NCBI RefSeq assembly: GCF_038957035.1
Contig: NZ_CP152412.1
Location: forward strand, 4,584,501-4,648,500
Reading direction: 5' to 3'
DNA length: 64,000 bases
DNA from: Bradyrhizobium sp. B097
GTDB lineage: Bacteria; Pseudomonadota; Alphaproteobacteria; Rhizobiales; Xanthobacteraceae
The position numbers and the translations under genes were made by a program. Positions 19,708 to 27,646 of this stretch are shown in pieces (position 1 is the stretch's first letter; each line of letters begins with the position of its first letter). The notes under the pieces were generated by a model. It worked only from the letters and a program-made list of their open reading frames with translations, was not told the DNA's origin and ran no database searches.

Positions 19708-20616
19708 TCAGTAGAGCCCGCGCCCGCTCAGCACCTCGGCCGGTCCACGCGCGTCGATCGGCACATAGGCGGTGGCCGCGCTCGGGGTTGCGGCATAGCG
19801 CGCGTCACCCTCGTAGGAGACTTCGCGCGGATTGTTCGGCACGCGGCGGTGCGACCGGCTCGAGGCCGACATTTCCGAGGTGGCGCTGACCGAGGCGTAG
19901 TCGGACTGGGTGTTGCCGAGGCTGTAGGGCCGCCCTTCAGGCAGCGGGACATCGCCCCGGACCCGGCCCGACGAGGACGACATCTCCGGCACGAACGGCC
20001 GGGCCGAAGCGACCCGGACCATCGACGGGGACGGCGCCGGCGTACCGGTGCGCAGGGTCGCCATCAGCTGGCGGTCGTCGGAGCCTTCGAGCGGCGCCCG
20101 CCCGACATATTCGACGCGGACGCGGGCGACGCCATTGCCTTTGAAATCAAGCAGTTCGGCGGCCTTGTTCGAGACGTCTATGAGGCGGTTGCCGTGGTAC
20201 GGGCCGCGGTCGTTGACGCGAACGACGAGCGATTTGCCGTTGCTCAGATTGGTGACGCGCGCGTAGCTCGGCATCGGCAAGGTCGGGTGGGCGGCCGTGA
20301 GCGAGCCCATGTCGAACACCTCACCATTGGCGGTCAGGCGGCCGTGGAAATCATCGCCGTACCAGGACGCCATGCCCTCGGCGCGATAGTTCTCGTTCTC
20401 CTCCGGCACATAGGTGCGGCCGGCGACGACATAGGGTTTGCCAATGCGGTAGGTGCCGCCGCCCTTCGGCACGGGATCACCGAGCGCCACCACACGCGGG
20501 CTCGAGGACACGCCGTATTTGGGATCGACCCGGCTGGCGAACTGGTTCGAGGAGGCACAATTGGCGAGGACGAGGCACGAGGCCACCGCAACGGCGCCGC
20601 GCGCCGTCCGGATCAT
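19708..20616 (-). CDS. rlpA: RlpA-like septal ring lipoprotein
   Basis: About 302 residues from the ATG at 20616 (MIRTARGAVAVASC); an ATG at 20649 would add 11. The lipobox is LANC. The double-psi beta-barrel domain is clear: EGMASWYGDDFHGRLTANGE, ...TAAHPTLP, ARVTNLSNGKSLVVRVNDRGPY and RLIDVSNKAAELL. RlpA proteins act on naked glycan strands at the septum, although the catalytic function varies. There is no SPOR domain at the C terminus; the tail is Ser/Pro-rich and low in complexity. Confidence 0.9.
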   Translation of the reverse strand: MIRTARGAVAVASCLVLANCASSNQFASRVDPKYGVSSSPRVVALGDPVPKGGGTYRIGKPYVVAGRTYVPEENENYRAEGMASWYGDDFHGRLTANGEVFDMGSLTAAHPTLPMPSYARVTNLSNGKSLVVRVNDRGPYHGNRLIDVSNKAAELLDFKGNGVARVRVEYVGRAPLEGSDDRQLMATLRTGTPAPSPSMVRVASARPFVPEMSSSSGRVRGDVPLPEGRPYSLGNTQSDYASVSATSEMSASSRSHRRVPNNPREVSYEGDARYAATPSAATAYVPIDARGPAEVLSGRGLY

Positions 20617-20993
20617 CGAATCTGGCCGTCTAATCCCCATCTGCCCCAAGTACCATTCTGTCCGGACCCGCGCCTACTGCGAGGCGTCGGGATCGATTCT
20701 GTCACTGTGCGGCCCACCTCCGCACCGGATGGTGAAGATATCGCAACCGGAACACGGCGGAAATGGGGTGAGCCATCCGGCGGTGGCGTCTTGGTGAATG
20801 GTCTGTTGCGCCTCCTCCGTCCTTCTACGGACCTCCGTGCGCGCAAAACATCCTCGCCTGTCCCGCTATCACACACACTGTTGCAGCAAATCATCAGTCG
20901 GGGGGCATCTTCAATTCCAACAATTGAATCTTTTTGACTGTGCAAGGCTGCAATCGTTTTCTCTCGGACGTGGGGCGCAAAGGAAAGTTTGCG

Positions 20994-21083
20994 ATGATCG
21001 AGACGGTTACAGCGGTGATGGGCCTGGTGAGTGCGGCGATCTTCTTGGCGCACGCCGTGGAAGGCTATCGGTACCGGGCCTGA
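20994..21083 (+). CDS. Very small membrane peptide (29 residues)
   Basis: Reads MIETVTAVMGLVSAAIFLAH followed by AVEGYRYRA and stop. One hydrophobic segment with a basic, tyrosine-containing tail. An AAAGGAAAG purine run lies about 7 bases before the ATG. No function known. It lies in a stretch of 838 bases (20650-21487) that otherwise lacks long genes. Confidence 0.5.
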   Translation: MIETVTAVMGLVSAAIFLAHAVEGYRYRA

Positions 21084-21184
21084 CGGTCCGTTGAAGGCGG
21101 AAAGACGCGTCACCTCTTTCCAGGAGCGAATGTTCGGAAAGCTTTAATCAATTCGGATGAGCATCGGTAGAAAGCAGGTGTGTC

Positions 21185-21283
21185 ATGCGTAATCACGATT
21201 TGGTCTCCGACGGGTTTCTAACCCTGACCGCAGCAAGCCTCGTGCTGCTGTGCTCCAGCCTGTTGGCCTTCGCTTTCGGCTGA
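21185..21283 (+). CDS. Very small hydrophobic peptide (32 residues)
   Basis: Begins MRNHDLVSDGFLTLTAASLV and continues with a Leu/Ser/Ala-rich hydrophobic end (FAFG). A GCAGGTG motif lies about 5 bases before the ATG. A single predicted membrane segment and nothing else. Second tiny frame in the same gap; no function known. Confidence 0.45.
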   Translation: MRNHDLVSDGFLTLTAASLVLLCSSLLAFAFG

Positions 21284-21487
21284 ACATGTGATGCCCTGGG
21301 CGCCATCTGCGCCCATGCGAAAGACCGCGGCGACCCTCGCCGCTCGACCTCCGGATTCAGCGTTAGAGTGCTGGCGATACGAGCCAGACGTCTACCCAGC
21401 TGAGACGATCCGCGCAGCAAATCCGCCGCCTTCTCGTAGCCCCAGTCCTGACGCACGCCCCCACCTTTCCCGCGAGAGGATTCGCGC

Positions 21488-21922
21488 ATGACCGGCGCAG
21501 TAAGAGAGGGAACGTCTGCGCTGCTCGTCAGCACGGATGGCCGGTTGCTGTTGCAACTGCGCGACGACCTTCCTCACGTTTCCGATCCCGGCAAGATCAG
21601 CCTGTTTGGCGGGCGGCGGGAGGGCACCGAGACCTTCCTGGAATGCGTGGTGCGCGAAATCCACGAGGAGATTGGCTACTACCTGCCGCCCGAACGTTTT
21701 GAGCTGATCGGCCGCTATTTCGGACCGGATCATTCGACGCCGGGCGGTACCCTTCACGGCGAGGTGTTCCTTGCGCGGGACGTGCCGATCGACCGGTTGA
21801 AGGTCACTGAAGGCCGCCTCGAGATCGTCGCCGTCGATGACCTCGAACGCATCAGCGGCAGGCTCGCACGCCCGGCAGAATATGCGCTCGCGATCTTCCT
21901 GAAGCGCGAACCAATTACCTGA
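21488..21922 (+). CDS. Nudix hydrolase
   Basis: 144 residues. The Nudix box is complete and exact: GRREGTETFLECVVREIHEE followed by IG (G-x5-E-x7-REUxEExGU). The beta strands before and after (ALLVSTDGRLLLQLRD, LFGGR) agree. It hydrolyses a nucleoside diphosphate linked to another group; the substrate is not predictable. It converges on the LMW phosphatase-like gene with an 8-bp overlap. Confidence 0.92.
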   Translation: MTGAVREGTSALLVSTDGRLLLQLRDDLPHVSDPGKISLFGGRREGTETFLECVVREIHEEIGYYLPPERFELIGRYFGPDHSTPGGTLHGEVFLARDVPIDRLKVTEGRLEIVAVDDLERISGRLARPAEYALAIFLKREPIT

Positions 21923-22346
21923 GCGATGAAACCAGCTCGCGGACGAGCTCGTCGATCATCGGCAGCGCATCCGCGGGATGGGCAACATCGATATCGTGCA
22001 CATGCCAGTAGCTCACCTTGTCGGCGACCTCGGGAAACCGCCGCTCGATCAGCGGACGATGCTCGGCCTCCTTGAGCGCGATCACCAGGTCCGCGCCGTC
22101 GAAGTCAGCCAATGAACATGGCTGCGGATAGCGCGTGGCGCCCTCCGGAACGATGCCGTTGGCGCGAAGCCGGTCATCGGCAAACACCGACATGGCGCCG
22201 ACATTGTCGGGCGAGCCGCGTTCGGCGGCGCCTCGCGAGGAGGCGCGCCAGAGCAGGTTTTCGCCGCGCGCAAGATGATTGAACAGCTCCTCTGCGTATC
22301 GACTGCGGTAGTAGTTGCCGGTGCAAAGGAAGAGGACGCGCTTCAT
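21915..22346 (-). CDS. Low-molecular-weight phosphotyrosine phosphatase-like protein
   Basis: About 143 residues from ATG 22346 (MKRVLFLCTGNYYRSRYAEE); an upstream start would add six. The CX5R phosphate-binding loop is CTGNYYR. The general-acid aspartate would be in WHVHDID. The length is normal. It could be a protein phosphatase or an arsenate reductase-like enzyme; no arsenic genes flank it. The RBS is not strong. Confidence 0.85.
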   Translation of the reverse strand: MKRVLFLCTGNYYRSRYAEELFNHLARGENLLWRASSRGAAERGSPDNVGAMSVFADDRLRANGIVPEGATRYPQPCSLADFDGADLVIALKEAEHRPLIERRFPEVADKVSYWHVHDIDVAHPADALPMIDELVRELVSSLR

Positions 22347-22593
22347 GGGCATCATGATGGCCAACGGCGATGGTCGCGGTCAACCGTGGTGCGCGTATGC
22401 GACGATGACCCGCAGCCAATTGCTGCGGCCTCGGCGCCGTAGCATCGGCCGAAGCCCTGGTTGTCCTCGCGCTCAAATTCAGTTGGTTCGCTGCCGGTGG
22501 ACCGAGCTAACGGCCCATTTCGCTCCGGTGTTCTCGCCAAGTTCGCGTTGCGTTCGGCGTCGCTCTACGCTAAGGGCCTGATCCGAATGATCC

Positions 22594-22683
22594 GGAAGGG
22601 TGGCCGAGTGGTTTAAGGCACCGGTCTTGAAAACCGGCGTGCCCGCAAGGGTACCGTGGGTTCGAATCCCACCCCTTCCGCCA
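22594..22683 (+). tRNA. tRNA-Ser (anticodon TGA)
   Basis: Cloverleaf with 7-bp acceptor GGAAGGG/CCCTTCC, anticodon stem-loop CCGGTCTTGAAAACCGG carrying TGA, a long variable arm as in class II tRNAs, T-arm GTGGGTTCGAATCCCAC and an encoded CCA end (22681-22683). A lower-GC islet begins directly after it, the usual spot for integration, though I find no repeated 3' end downstream. Confidence 0.97.
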
Positions 22684-22831
22684 GTCAAGTCAAAAAGACC
22701 AAGAATTTCAGCGGTTCGCGGTTTTTACTCACCAAACGACTAGCCAAATCGCGATAGCGCTTGTGGCGCGAAACGAAAAACCCGGCGTCTTGCGGAGCCG
22801 GGAATTCGCGATATCGAAATTGCTGGACGGG

Positions 22832-23536
22832 CTACCGCCTCTTGAACAGGCTGATTACGTCTGCCGTGTCGGTTGGCAAAGCCACTCCCGCGAGCGCCAA
22901 CGCCTTCAAGAATTGGCGTACGGCATCGTCGAATTCGTCGAGCGAGATGGCTTTCTCTACTGGCATTTCATAGACGCGGAGAGTTCGGCCTTTGCCGAGT
23001 TCAGGTGCACTTACGTCGATGATCAGCGGGATCGGATCGTTCGGATCTTCGACGCAATGAAGCTCGTATATGCCTCGCGCGAGGAACCGAATGTGGTCAG
23101 GGAACAGCGGTTGTCCTTTACGCGCATTGATGAGGACTGCATAGCCTTTGCCGTCCACCCACCACACGCCCTTGATGCTCGGCTTGAACCAAAAACCGAG
23201 CACCCTCTTCGGCTTCTCGATGTGACGGTACCAGCGGCCCCTGCCACCGAAATGATCTCTGAGGAGCCGGACAACATCTTGGATTGCGACGTTCTTCCAG
23301 CTTTGCTTCGGATCATCGGGATACGGGCTGAAAGCGGCCTTAATGTAGGCGTCCGTGGCAAGTCCGGCAACGATTGGCTCTAATCGCGGCCAGATCATCT
23401 GGTACGACATGAAGCCGCCGCCCGCCAATCGCTCAGAGAGATTGTTTGCGGTTAGAGCGGCATCCATACCGACGACCGACGGATACGCAAACTTCGGTAA
23501 ATCCAGAAGCTCAAAGTACTTTCCGCGCCCCGCCAT
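22832..23536 (-). CDS. Unrecognised protein, candidate toxin partner of the Panacea-domain protein
   Basis: 234 residues from ATG 23536 with GGAG 9 bases upstream. I recognise no family. The middle has WYRHIEKPKRVLGFWFKPSI, GVWWVDGKGYAVLINARKG and LPLIIDVSAPELGKGRTLRVYE-like text (here PIPLIIDVSAPELGKG), an alternating strand/helix pattern, and the C terminus is helical. No signal peptide and no membrane segment. It lies 84 bases after the Panacea gene on the same strand, in an AT-richer islet beside tRNA-Ser. The toxin role is inference from the neighbour only; it could equally be a phage or defence accessory protein. Confidence 0.6.
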   Translation of the reverse strand: MAGRGKYFELLDLPKFAYPSVVGMDAALTANNLSERLAGGGFMSYQMIWPRLEPIVAGLATDAYIKAAFSPYPDDPKQSWKNVAIQDVVRLLRDHFGGRGRWYRHIEKPKRVLGFWFKPSIKGVWWVDGKGYAVLINARKGQPLFPDHIRFLARGIYELHCVEDPNDPIPLIIDVSAPELGKGRTLRVYEMPVEKAISLDEFDDAVRQFLKALALAGVALPTDTADVISLFKRR

Positions 23537-23620
23537 CTAGGCATCTCCTGCGACATGGAGCCGAATAGCGAGGGAATAGGCTGATTCGGCCGCTGCGCGC
23601 AATATACCCTAAAAGTTCCG

Positions 23621-24124
23621 TTAATGGCGAACTGTGGATTTCCGTTCCCCGGCAAAATGCTCGCGGATTAGTTGGTTCGGAATACGCGGGCTCAGCGTTG
23701 GGTCTGCGAGGTGCGCCTTATACACGATGTCCCAAGGGCCATTTGCCTCATGAGAGAGCGATACCAGTTGGCCGGTTGTGAACCGGCTGTAGGCATTGAA
23801 TTCGCGAACAATGATCTTCTGATGCTCTTCTCGAACGTCATCATACGGCACCGGAATGCGTTGACCTGACGCATAGTCCAGGAATTGAGCAGGCCCGGTG
23901 ATCGGGTTGTCTTTGTGGATTTTGAACGCGTCGAAGACCGGTTTAATCACCGGCCCGTATTGCCAAGCCTCAAAATGATTTCGGATCAGACCATCGGGCA
24001 TCTCCCTCAGCGCGCCCGCCTGAATGAAAAACAGTAACTTGTTGATCCGCAAATTTGTCAGATCGAACTCGACCGCGTCGAAATTCGCCAGAAGGAAGTT
24101 GCATATCTTGCGAGCTTCATACAT
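23621..24124 (-). CDS. Panacea-domain (DUF4065, SocA-like) protein, candidate antitoxin
   Basis: 167 residues. The Panacea/DUF4065 hallmarks are visible: LRINKLLFFIQAGAL (usually LxxxKLLYfa...), HFEAWQYGPVIKPVFDAF (F-AW-YGPV), and later QLVSLSHEANGPWDIV. Panacea proteins act as antitoxins to many unrelated toxins and include the Caulobacter adaptor SocA (family knowledge). The gene is upstream of the unrecognised partner. Codon use is visibly less GC-rich than in neighbouring genes, suggesting acquisition. Confidence 0.8.
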   Translation of the reverse strand: MYEARKICNFLLANFDAVEFDLTNLRINKLLFFIQAGALREMPDGLIRNHFEAWQYGPVIKPVFDAFKIHKDNPITGPAQFLDYASGQRIPVPYDDVREEHQKIIVREFNAYSRFTTGQLVSLSHEANGPWDIVYKAHLADPTLSPRIPNQLIREHFAGERKSTVRH

Positions 24125-24556
24125 GACCGTGCGTTACCAGAGTCGTCGCCTCGCCTCTATACAGTGGCTCATATCGCCCTAACTGACGACTCGACCGAAT
24201 GGGGCATCGTTCCCCGCAATCGACACCGCGACGCTTCGAATCAATAGCACATCTAGAACAAATAGCGAACGAAAATTCGGTCGGTCGGTCGATCGCTCAA
24301 ATTGGGTCCGTACGTGCGTTGGTCCGATGAGGCGGATGATGTTTCCGCGCGGTGCAGCGCCGGGGACTTGTCGACGAACACAACGAAAACCAGGATCGAG
24401 TGGAGCCCCTTTCATCGGAACGTCTCTATGACAAAATAGCTGCGGCTTCTCGCGATCCTCGCTGCTTTGGCGGCTCCTCAATTTTCGAGCGCGGGCGAAG
24501 TATCCCTCCTTAAGGAGATTTTGAAGGAAAGCCGGCGCTACGCAAGAAACCTGAGT
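24125..24556. other. Intergenic stretch with a possible broken secreted gene
   Basis: 432 bases. On the plus strand from 24428 the frame reads MTK, TAG, then LRLLAILAALAAPQFSSAGE and further, which looks like a signal peptide of a secreted protein interrupted by a stop at its fourth codon; no full protein follows. A minus-strand frame of 100 codons (24179-24481) has no homology feel. No operator or repeat is visible. Confidence 0.35.
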
Positions 24557-24988
24557 TTATTGCAGCGAGATCGTCAACCCGCCGAGATTTGCTGCAAATT
24601 CCAGGCCTGCTTTCGGCCCTTTGAGCGTGAGCAGAACACCGCGCTCGTTTCGCATACTCACTCCCCCTACGCCGGCGGCCCACGCGCCGCCTCCCCCGAC
24701 CAGCGTATAGCTGCCGGCGAAATCGTTGACTTCCCTGATGCCTGAGGCGGTGCCTTCCAGCCAGGTCACCGATGCGCCCGCGCTCACGCCGAGGCTGAAG
24801 CCGGACACGATGAACCGATAGTGCCGCCCACGGTAGGTGAGCGTGCCGCTCCCGCCGCCGCCACCCACGACGAGCGCCGCCTTCACGAACTTGACCTGGA
24901 CGTGGCCGGTGGCCTGAGCGAAGCACGGCGCGACCAGCAGAACCATCGCGACAAGCGCCAGTATGACGGGACGGATGCCTTGCATCAT
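24557..24988 (-). CDS. Small secreted protein, paralogue of 32650-33084
   Basis: 143 residues with a signal peptide (MMQGIRPVILALVAMVLLVA...FAQA). The mature part is glycine-rich: GGGGGSGTLTYRGRHYRFIV, SGFSLGVSAGAS, and a tail SMRNERGVLLTLKGPKAGLE. It aligns along its length with the protein at 32650-33084. I do not know the family; the GTLTYRGxxYxFxVxGxSxG pattern suggests a small beta-rich domain. It follows the DUF2950 gene by 16 bp and probably ends that operon. Confidence 0.8.
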   Translation of the reverse strand: MMQGIRPVILALVAMVLLVAPCFAQATGHVQVKFVKAALVVGGGGGSGTLTYRGRHYRFIVSGFSLGVSAGASVTWLEGTASGIREVNDFAGSYTLVGGGGAWAAGVGGVSMRNERGVLLTLKGPKAGLEFAANLGGLTISLQ

Positions 24989-25004
24989 TTGAGCCCCTCT
25001 TCGC

Positions 25005-25937
25005 TCAAGGATTTGTAGGGTCGACCTTCTTCCAGGTTTGATCCGGATCGAAGACGATCATGCGCTTGGCGAGGAAATCGGTGCGTGAACCGAGATCCTT
25101 TTGAAAGACAGTACCTGCGTGGTTGACCAGGAAGGTCATGACGCCGGAATTGCCGTGCTCGGCGGGCCAGGCGACCAGTGCAAATCCACCGATCATCTTG
25201 CCCTTCACGACATAGTTCAGCGCGCCGCCCGGAGCATCGGAGCCCTGCGCCTTCAGGATCCGATAGTAGTATCCGTGGTAGGGCTCGGGCTGCTCGCCGA
25301 CCTTGTAGCCTTCCGCCGCGGCCTGGGCCGCCAGCTCACCGAGCGGGCTCGGGTCCTTGTCGTCGCGCCAGAACAAGCCGTCGGTCTTGCCCGGCCTGCT
25401 GACGATGCGCTGGGCGTAGGTGCCCACACCCTCGCCGCGATCCTTCTCGGCATATTCATTCTGCGCGTCGACGTAGGCGAGGCAGGTCTGGATCGCCGCA
25501 AGCTCGTTGCGGCCAATCCTGCGATAGAGGATTTCGCGACGCCCCGCAGCCGCATCAAAACTCCAGCCGTCCTGGTTGCTGACGAGAGGGATCGGGAACG
25601 GGAAATCGTCCGGCCCCAGAATCAGGGTGGCCTTCTTGTTGCCGTCGGCCTTGATCGAATGCCTGGCGTCGTAGGCCGACAGAAAGCGCTCTCGCGCATT
25701 GGCGTCGGCGACATCGTCGCCGGACTCGATGATATCGACAGCATCGCGGCCGAGCACCTTCAGCATGGCTCGGCTCGTGCCGGCTTTGACGGCGGTTGCC
25801 AAGGCGGACGCCGCATCTTCCGGATTGGGGAAGCCCTGCTGGGCGCGAGCGGGAGAGAGTAGCAAGGCGAATGCTGCGGCCGCCGCGATGCCGATCCAAG
25901 CCAGGCGATCCAATCGCAAGTACGAAGTGCCTGTCAT
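25005..25937 (-). CDS. DUF2950 domain-containing secreted protein
   Basis: 310 residues, signal peptide ending near PARAQQ. DUF2950 text: PNPEDAASALATAVKAGTSRAMLKVLGRDAVDIIESGDD near the N terminus and YHGYYYRILKAQGSDAPGGA plus GFALVAWPAEHGNSGVMTFLVNHAG in the C-terminal half. The family is exported and usually found beside DUF3300 proteins, as here (ATGA overlap with the upstream gene). Function unknown; envelope stress is a common guess. Confidence 0.9.
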   Translation of the reverse strand: MTGTSYLRLDRLAWIGIAAAAAFALLLSPARAQQGFPNPEDAASALATAVKAGTSRAMLKVLGRDAVDIIESGDDVADANARERFLSAYDARHSIKADGNKKATLILGPDDFPFPIPLVSNQDGWSFDAAAGRREILYRRIGRNELAAIQTCLAYVDAQNEYAEKDRGEGVGTYAQRIVSRPGKTDGLFWRDDKDPSPLGELAAQAAAEGYKVGEQPEPYHGYYYRILKAQGSDAPGGALNYVVKGKMIGGFALVAWPAEHGNSGVMTFLVNHAGTVFQKDLGSRTDFLAKRMIVFDPDQTWKKVDPTNP

Positions 25938-27559
25938 CGTGAAGCCTCCGACGGGGATGGAATCTTCGCACCAGCGGCAAGCCAGTCGTGGTAGCTGCGG
26001 AACTTGAGACCGAGCTTGTCGTAATAGACCCTGAGATAGCCGTCGGCGCCGCGTGTCACCGCCGCCGGCATCACTTGCTCGACCTCCTGCGCCATCACGC
26101 CGACATAGGCCTTGTTGCTGCCGAGATAGCTGAAGCGGTAATAGCCGAGGCCGTTGGCGAGATAGCCAAGCAGTTCGATATCGTGCTTGAGCGCGATGTC
26201 GGAACGCCGCCCGCCGCCACCGCCGCCGCGGAAGCCGCCACCTCCTCCGCCGCCTCGGAAACCACCTCCGCCGCCGCCATGGAAGCCTCCGCCGCCACCA
26301 CGGCCGGCGAAGCTTGCGCCGCCGCCGCGCGGCATGCTGGCCATACTCGATCGCCCGCGCGCCGATGCCGCCGCGGCTGCCCGTCCGGACGACACGTTCA
26401 TGGCGCCGCCGCGACTGCTGCCGCCGCGATTAGCCGCAGCGGCGCGGTTACCGGCACTGCCACGGTTGGCGGCCTTTGCGCGATCGCCGACGCCCTTGGC
26501 CTTGTTGCCGGCACCGGCGCGGTCGCCACCTCTGGCGCGATCTCCGGCGCGATCGCCGCCGCGGTCTCCTGCTCGATCTGCGCCACCCGCGCGATCGCCG
26601 CCCGGGTTGAGAACCTGCTGACCGTCGCGGCCGCGATAGTTCATCCGGTCGCTGACGCCGGCACGATTGTTGTTGCCGCCGAAGCGCTGCTGGACGCTGC
26701 TGTTGTTGTAGCGAACGCCCTGGCGATGCGCGATATTGTGCTGCCAGCCGTTCGCAATATTGTTGGTTCTGCTGAAATGGTTCACATAGACGTTGCGATT
26801 GCCCCAGTTGCAGCCGCCACCCCAATAATTGCCCCAGCGCCCGATCGCCCATCCGGCGCCGAAGGCAAGGCCTGCCGCGATCACACCGGCGCCGATATAG
26901 GACGGATAGCCGAAATAGTACGGCGGGTACGAAGCGTATGGCCACGCGCCGTAGACCGTGGCCGGATCGTAGTAGGGAACGTAGACCGTGTCCGGATCGG
27001 TCTGCTCGATGACAATGACCTGCTTGTTCTCCTGGGTCTGGACGCTGACCTTCTGCTGCTTGGTCGTCACCAGCTTGTTGTTGGCCTGCGCCTTGCTGCG
27101 CAGCCGCTGGATCGCGTCCATGACGTCAGCCTGTTGGGCCAGCACGGCATCGCCCAGATTCTTTGTCCAATCGATCTTGTCGCTCATCATCGACAGCACG
27201 TCAGCGGTGCTTGCGAGTGCCTTTACGCTGTCATCCCAGGCCTGCTTGTCGACCTCGGCCTTGAGCGCATCCCCTTTCAGGCTCTTGCGCTCCTTCAGCC
27301 AGCGATCGGCCTGGACGACCTCGAGCGGATAGGTCGAAGCCGCCAGCACATTGGCCAGCAGCGAGTCCGGATAAAGCGCAATCGGCGCCACCAGGGCTTC
27401 CAGTTGCTCCGGCTTCAGGAGTTGATCGGCCGGCTGCGTTGCTGCGGCGGCCGGCTGGCTGGCCTGGGCCGGCGGCTTGTCGGCAGTCTGCGCCAATGCG
27501 GCAACGGGCGTTACCGACATCAGCGCAATCGCAAGCAGGGTCTTGCCCCAACGGAACAT
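25934..27559 (-). CDS. DUF3300 protein with Gly/Arg-rich linker and C-terminal S74-type chaperone domain
   Basis: 541 residues from ATG 27559, chosen because GGAGGTGGCC lies directly before it. A signal peptide is followed by the DUF3300 domain (about 50-260: LEALVAPIALYPDSLLANVL, KSLKGDALKAEVDKQAWDDSVKAL, TDPDTVYVPYYDPATVYGAW). Next comes a linker of over 150 residues of repeated GDRAGD/RGG units. The last ~100 residues read SDIALKHDIELL, YVGVMAQEVEQVMPAAV and DGYLRVYYDKLG, matching the intramolecular chaperone (peptidase S74) domain of phage tail spikes. A FixK-type box lies 57 bp upstream. Confidence 0.9.
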   Translation of the reverse strand: MFRWGKTLLAIALMSVTPVAALAQTADKPPAQASQPAAAATQPADQLLKPEQLEALVAPIALYPDSLLANVLAASTYPLEVVQADRWLKERKSLKGDALKAEVDKQAWDDSVKALASTADVLSMMSDKIDWTKNLGDAVLAQQADVMDAIQRLRSKAQANNKLVTTKQQKVSVQTQENKQVIVIEQTDPDTVYVPYYDPATVYGAWPYASYPPYYFGYPSYIGAGVIAAGLAFGAGWAIGRWGNYWGGGCNWGNRNVYVNHFSRTNNIANGWQHNIAHRQGVRYNNSSVQQRFGGNNNRAGVSDRMNYRGRDGQQVLNPGGDRAGGADRAGDRGGDRAGDRARGGDRAGAGNKAKGVGDRAKAANRGSAGNRAAAANRGGSSRGGAMNVSSGRAAAAASARGRSSMASMPRGGGASFAGRGGGGGFHGGGGGGFRGGGGGGGFRGGGGGGRRSDIALKHDIELLGYLANGLGYYRFSYLGSNKAYVGVMAQEVEQVMPAAVTRGADGYLRVYYDKLGLKFRSYHDWLAAGAKIPSPSEASR

Positions 27560-27615
27560 GGCCACCTCCATCGACACGACGGTCGACAGAATCGGCCACG
27601 GGCCACGTCCGCCCT

Positions 27616-27629
27616 TTGATCGAGATCAA
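27616..27629. promoter_or_regulatory. FixK/FNR-type box
   Basis: TTGAT-CGAG-ATCAA, a perfect dyad. 57 bp before the DUF3300 start and pointing at the DUF3300-DUF2950-small secreted protein operon. Confidence 0.8.
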
Positions 27630-27646
27630 GGAAAGCGCCGGTTCGC

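Noticed and set aside
24179..24481. 100-codon minus-strand frame in the gap between the Panacea gene and the secreted protein
   Set aside because: No recognisable motif or hydrophobic pattern, weak start, and AT-rich context; could not support it as a gene.
22594..24556. Integrated element bounded by tRNA-Ser 3' end repeats
   Set aside because: No integrase gene and no copy of the tRNA 3' end longer than about 8 bases found downstream; the islet is kept only as a lower-GC stretch.
26187..26621. Proline-rich plus-strand frame across the DUF3300 gene
   Set aside because: Antisense shadow of the Gly/Arg-rich linker; proline runs are simply complements of glycine codons.
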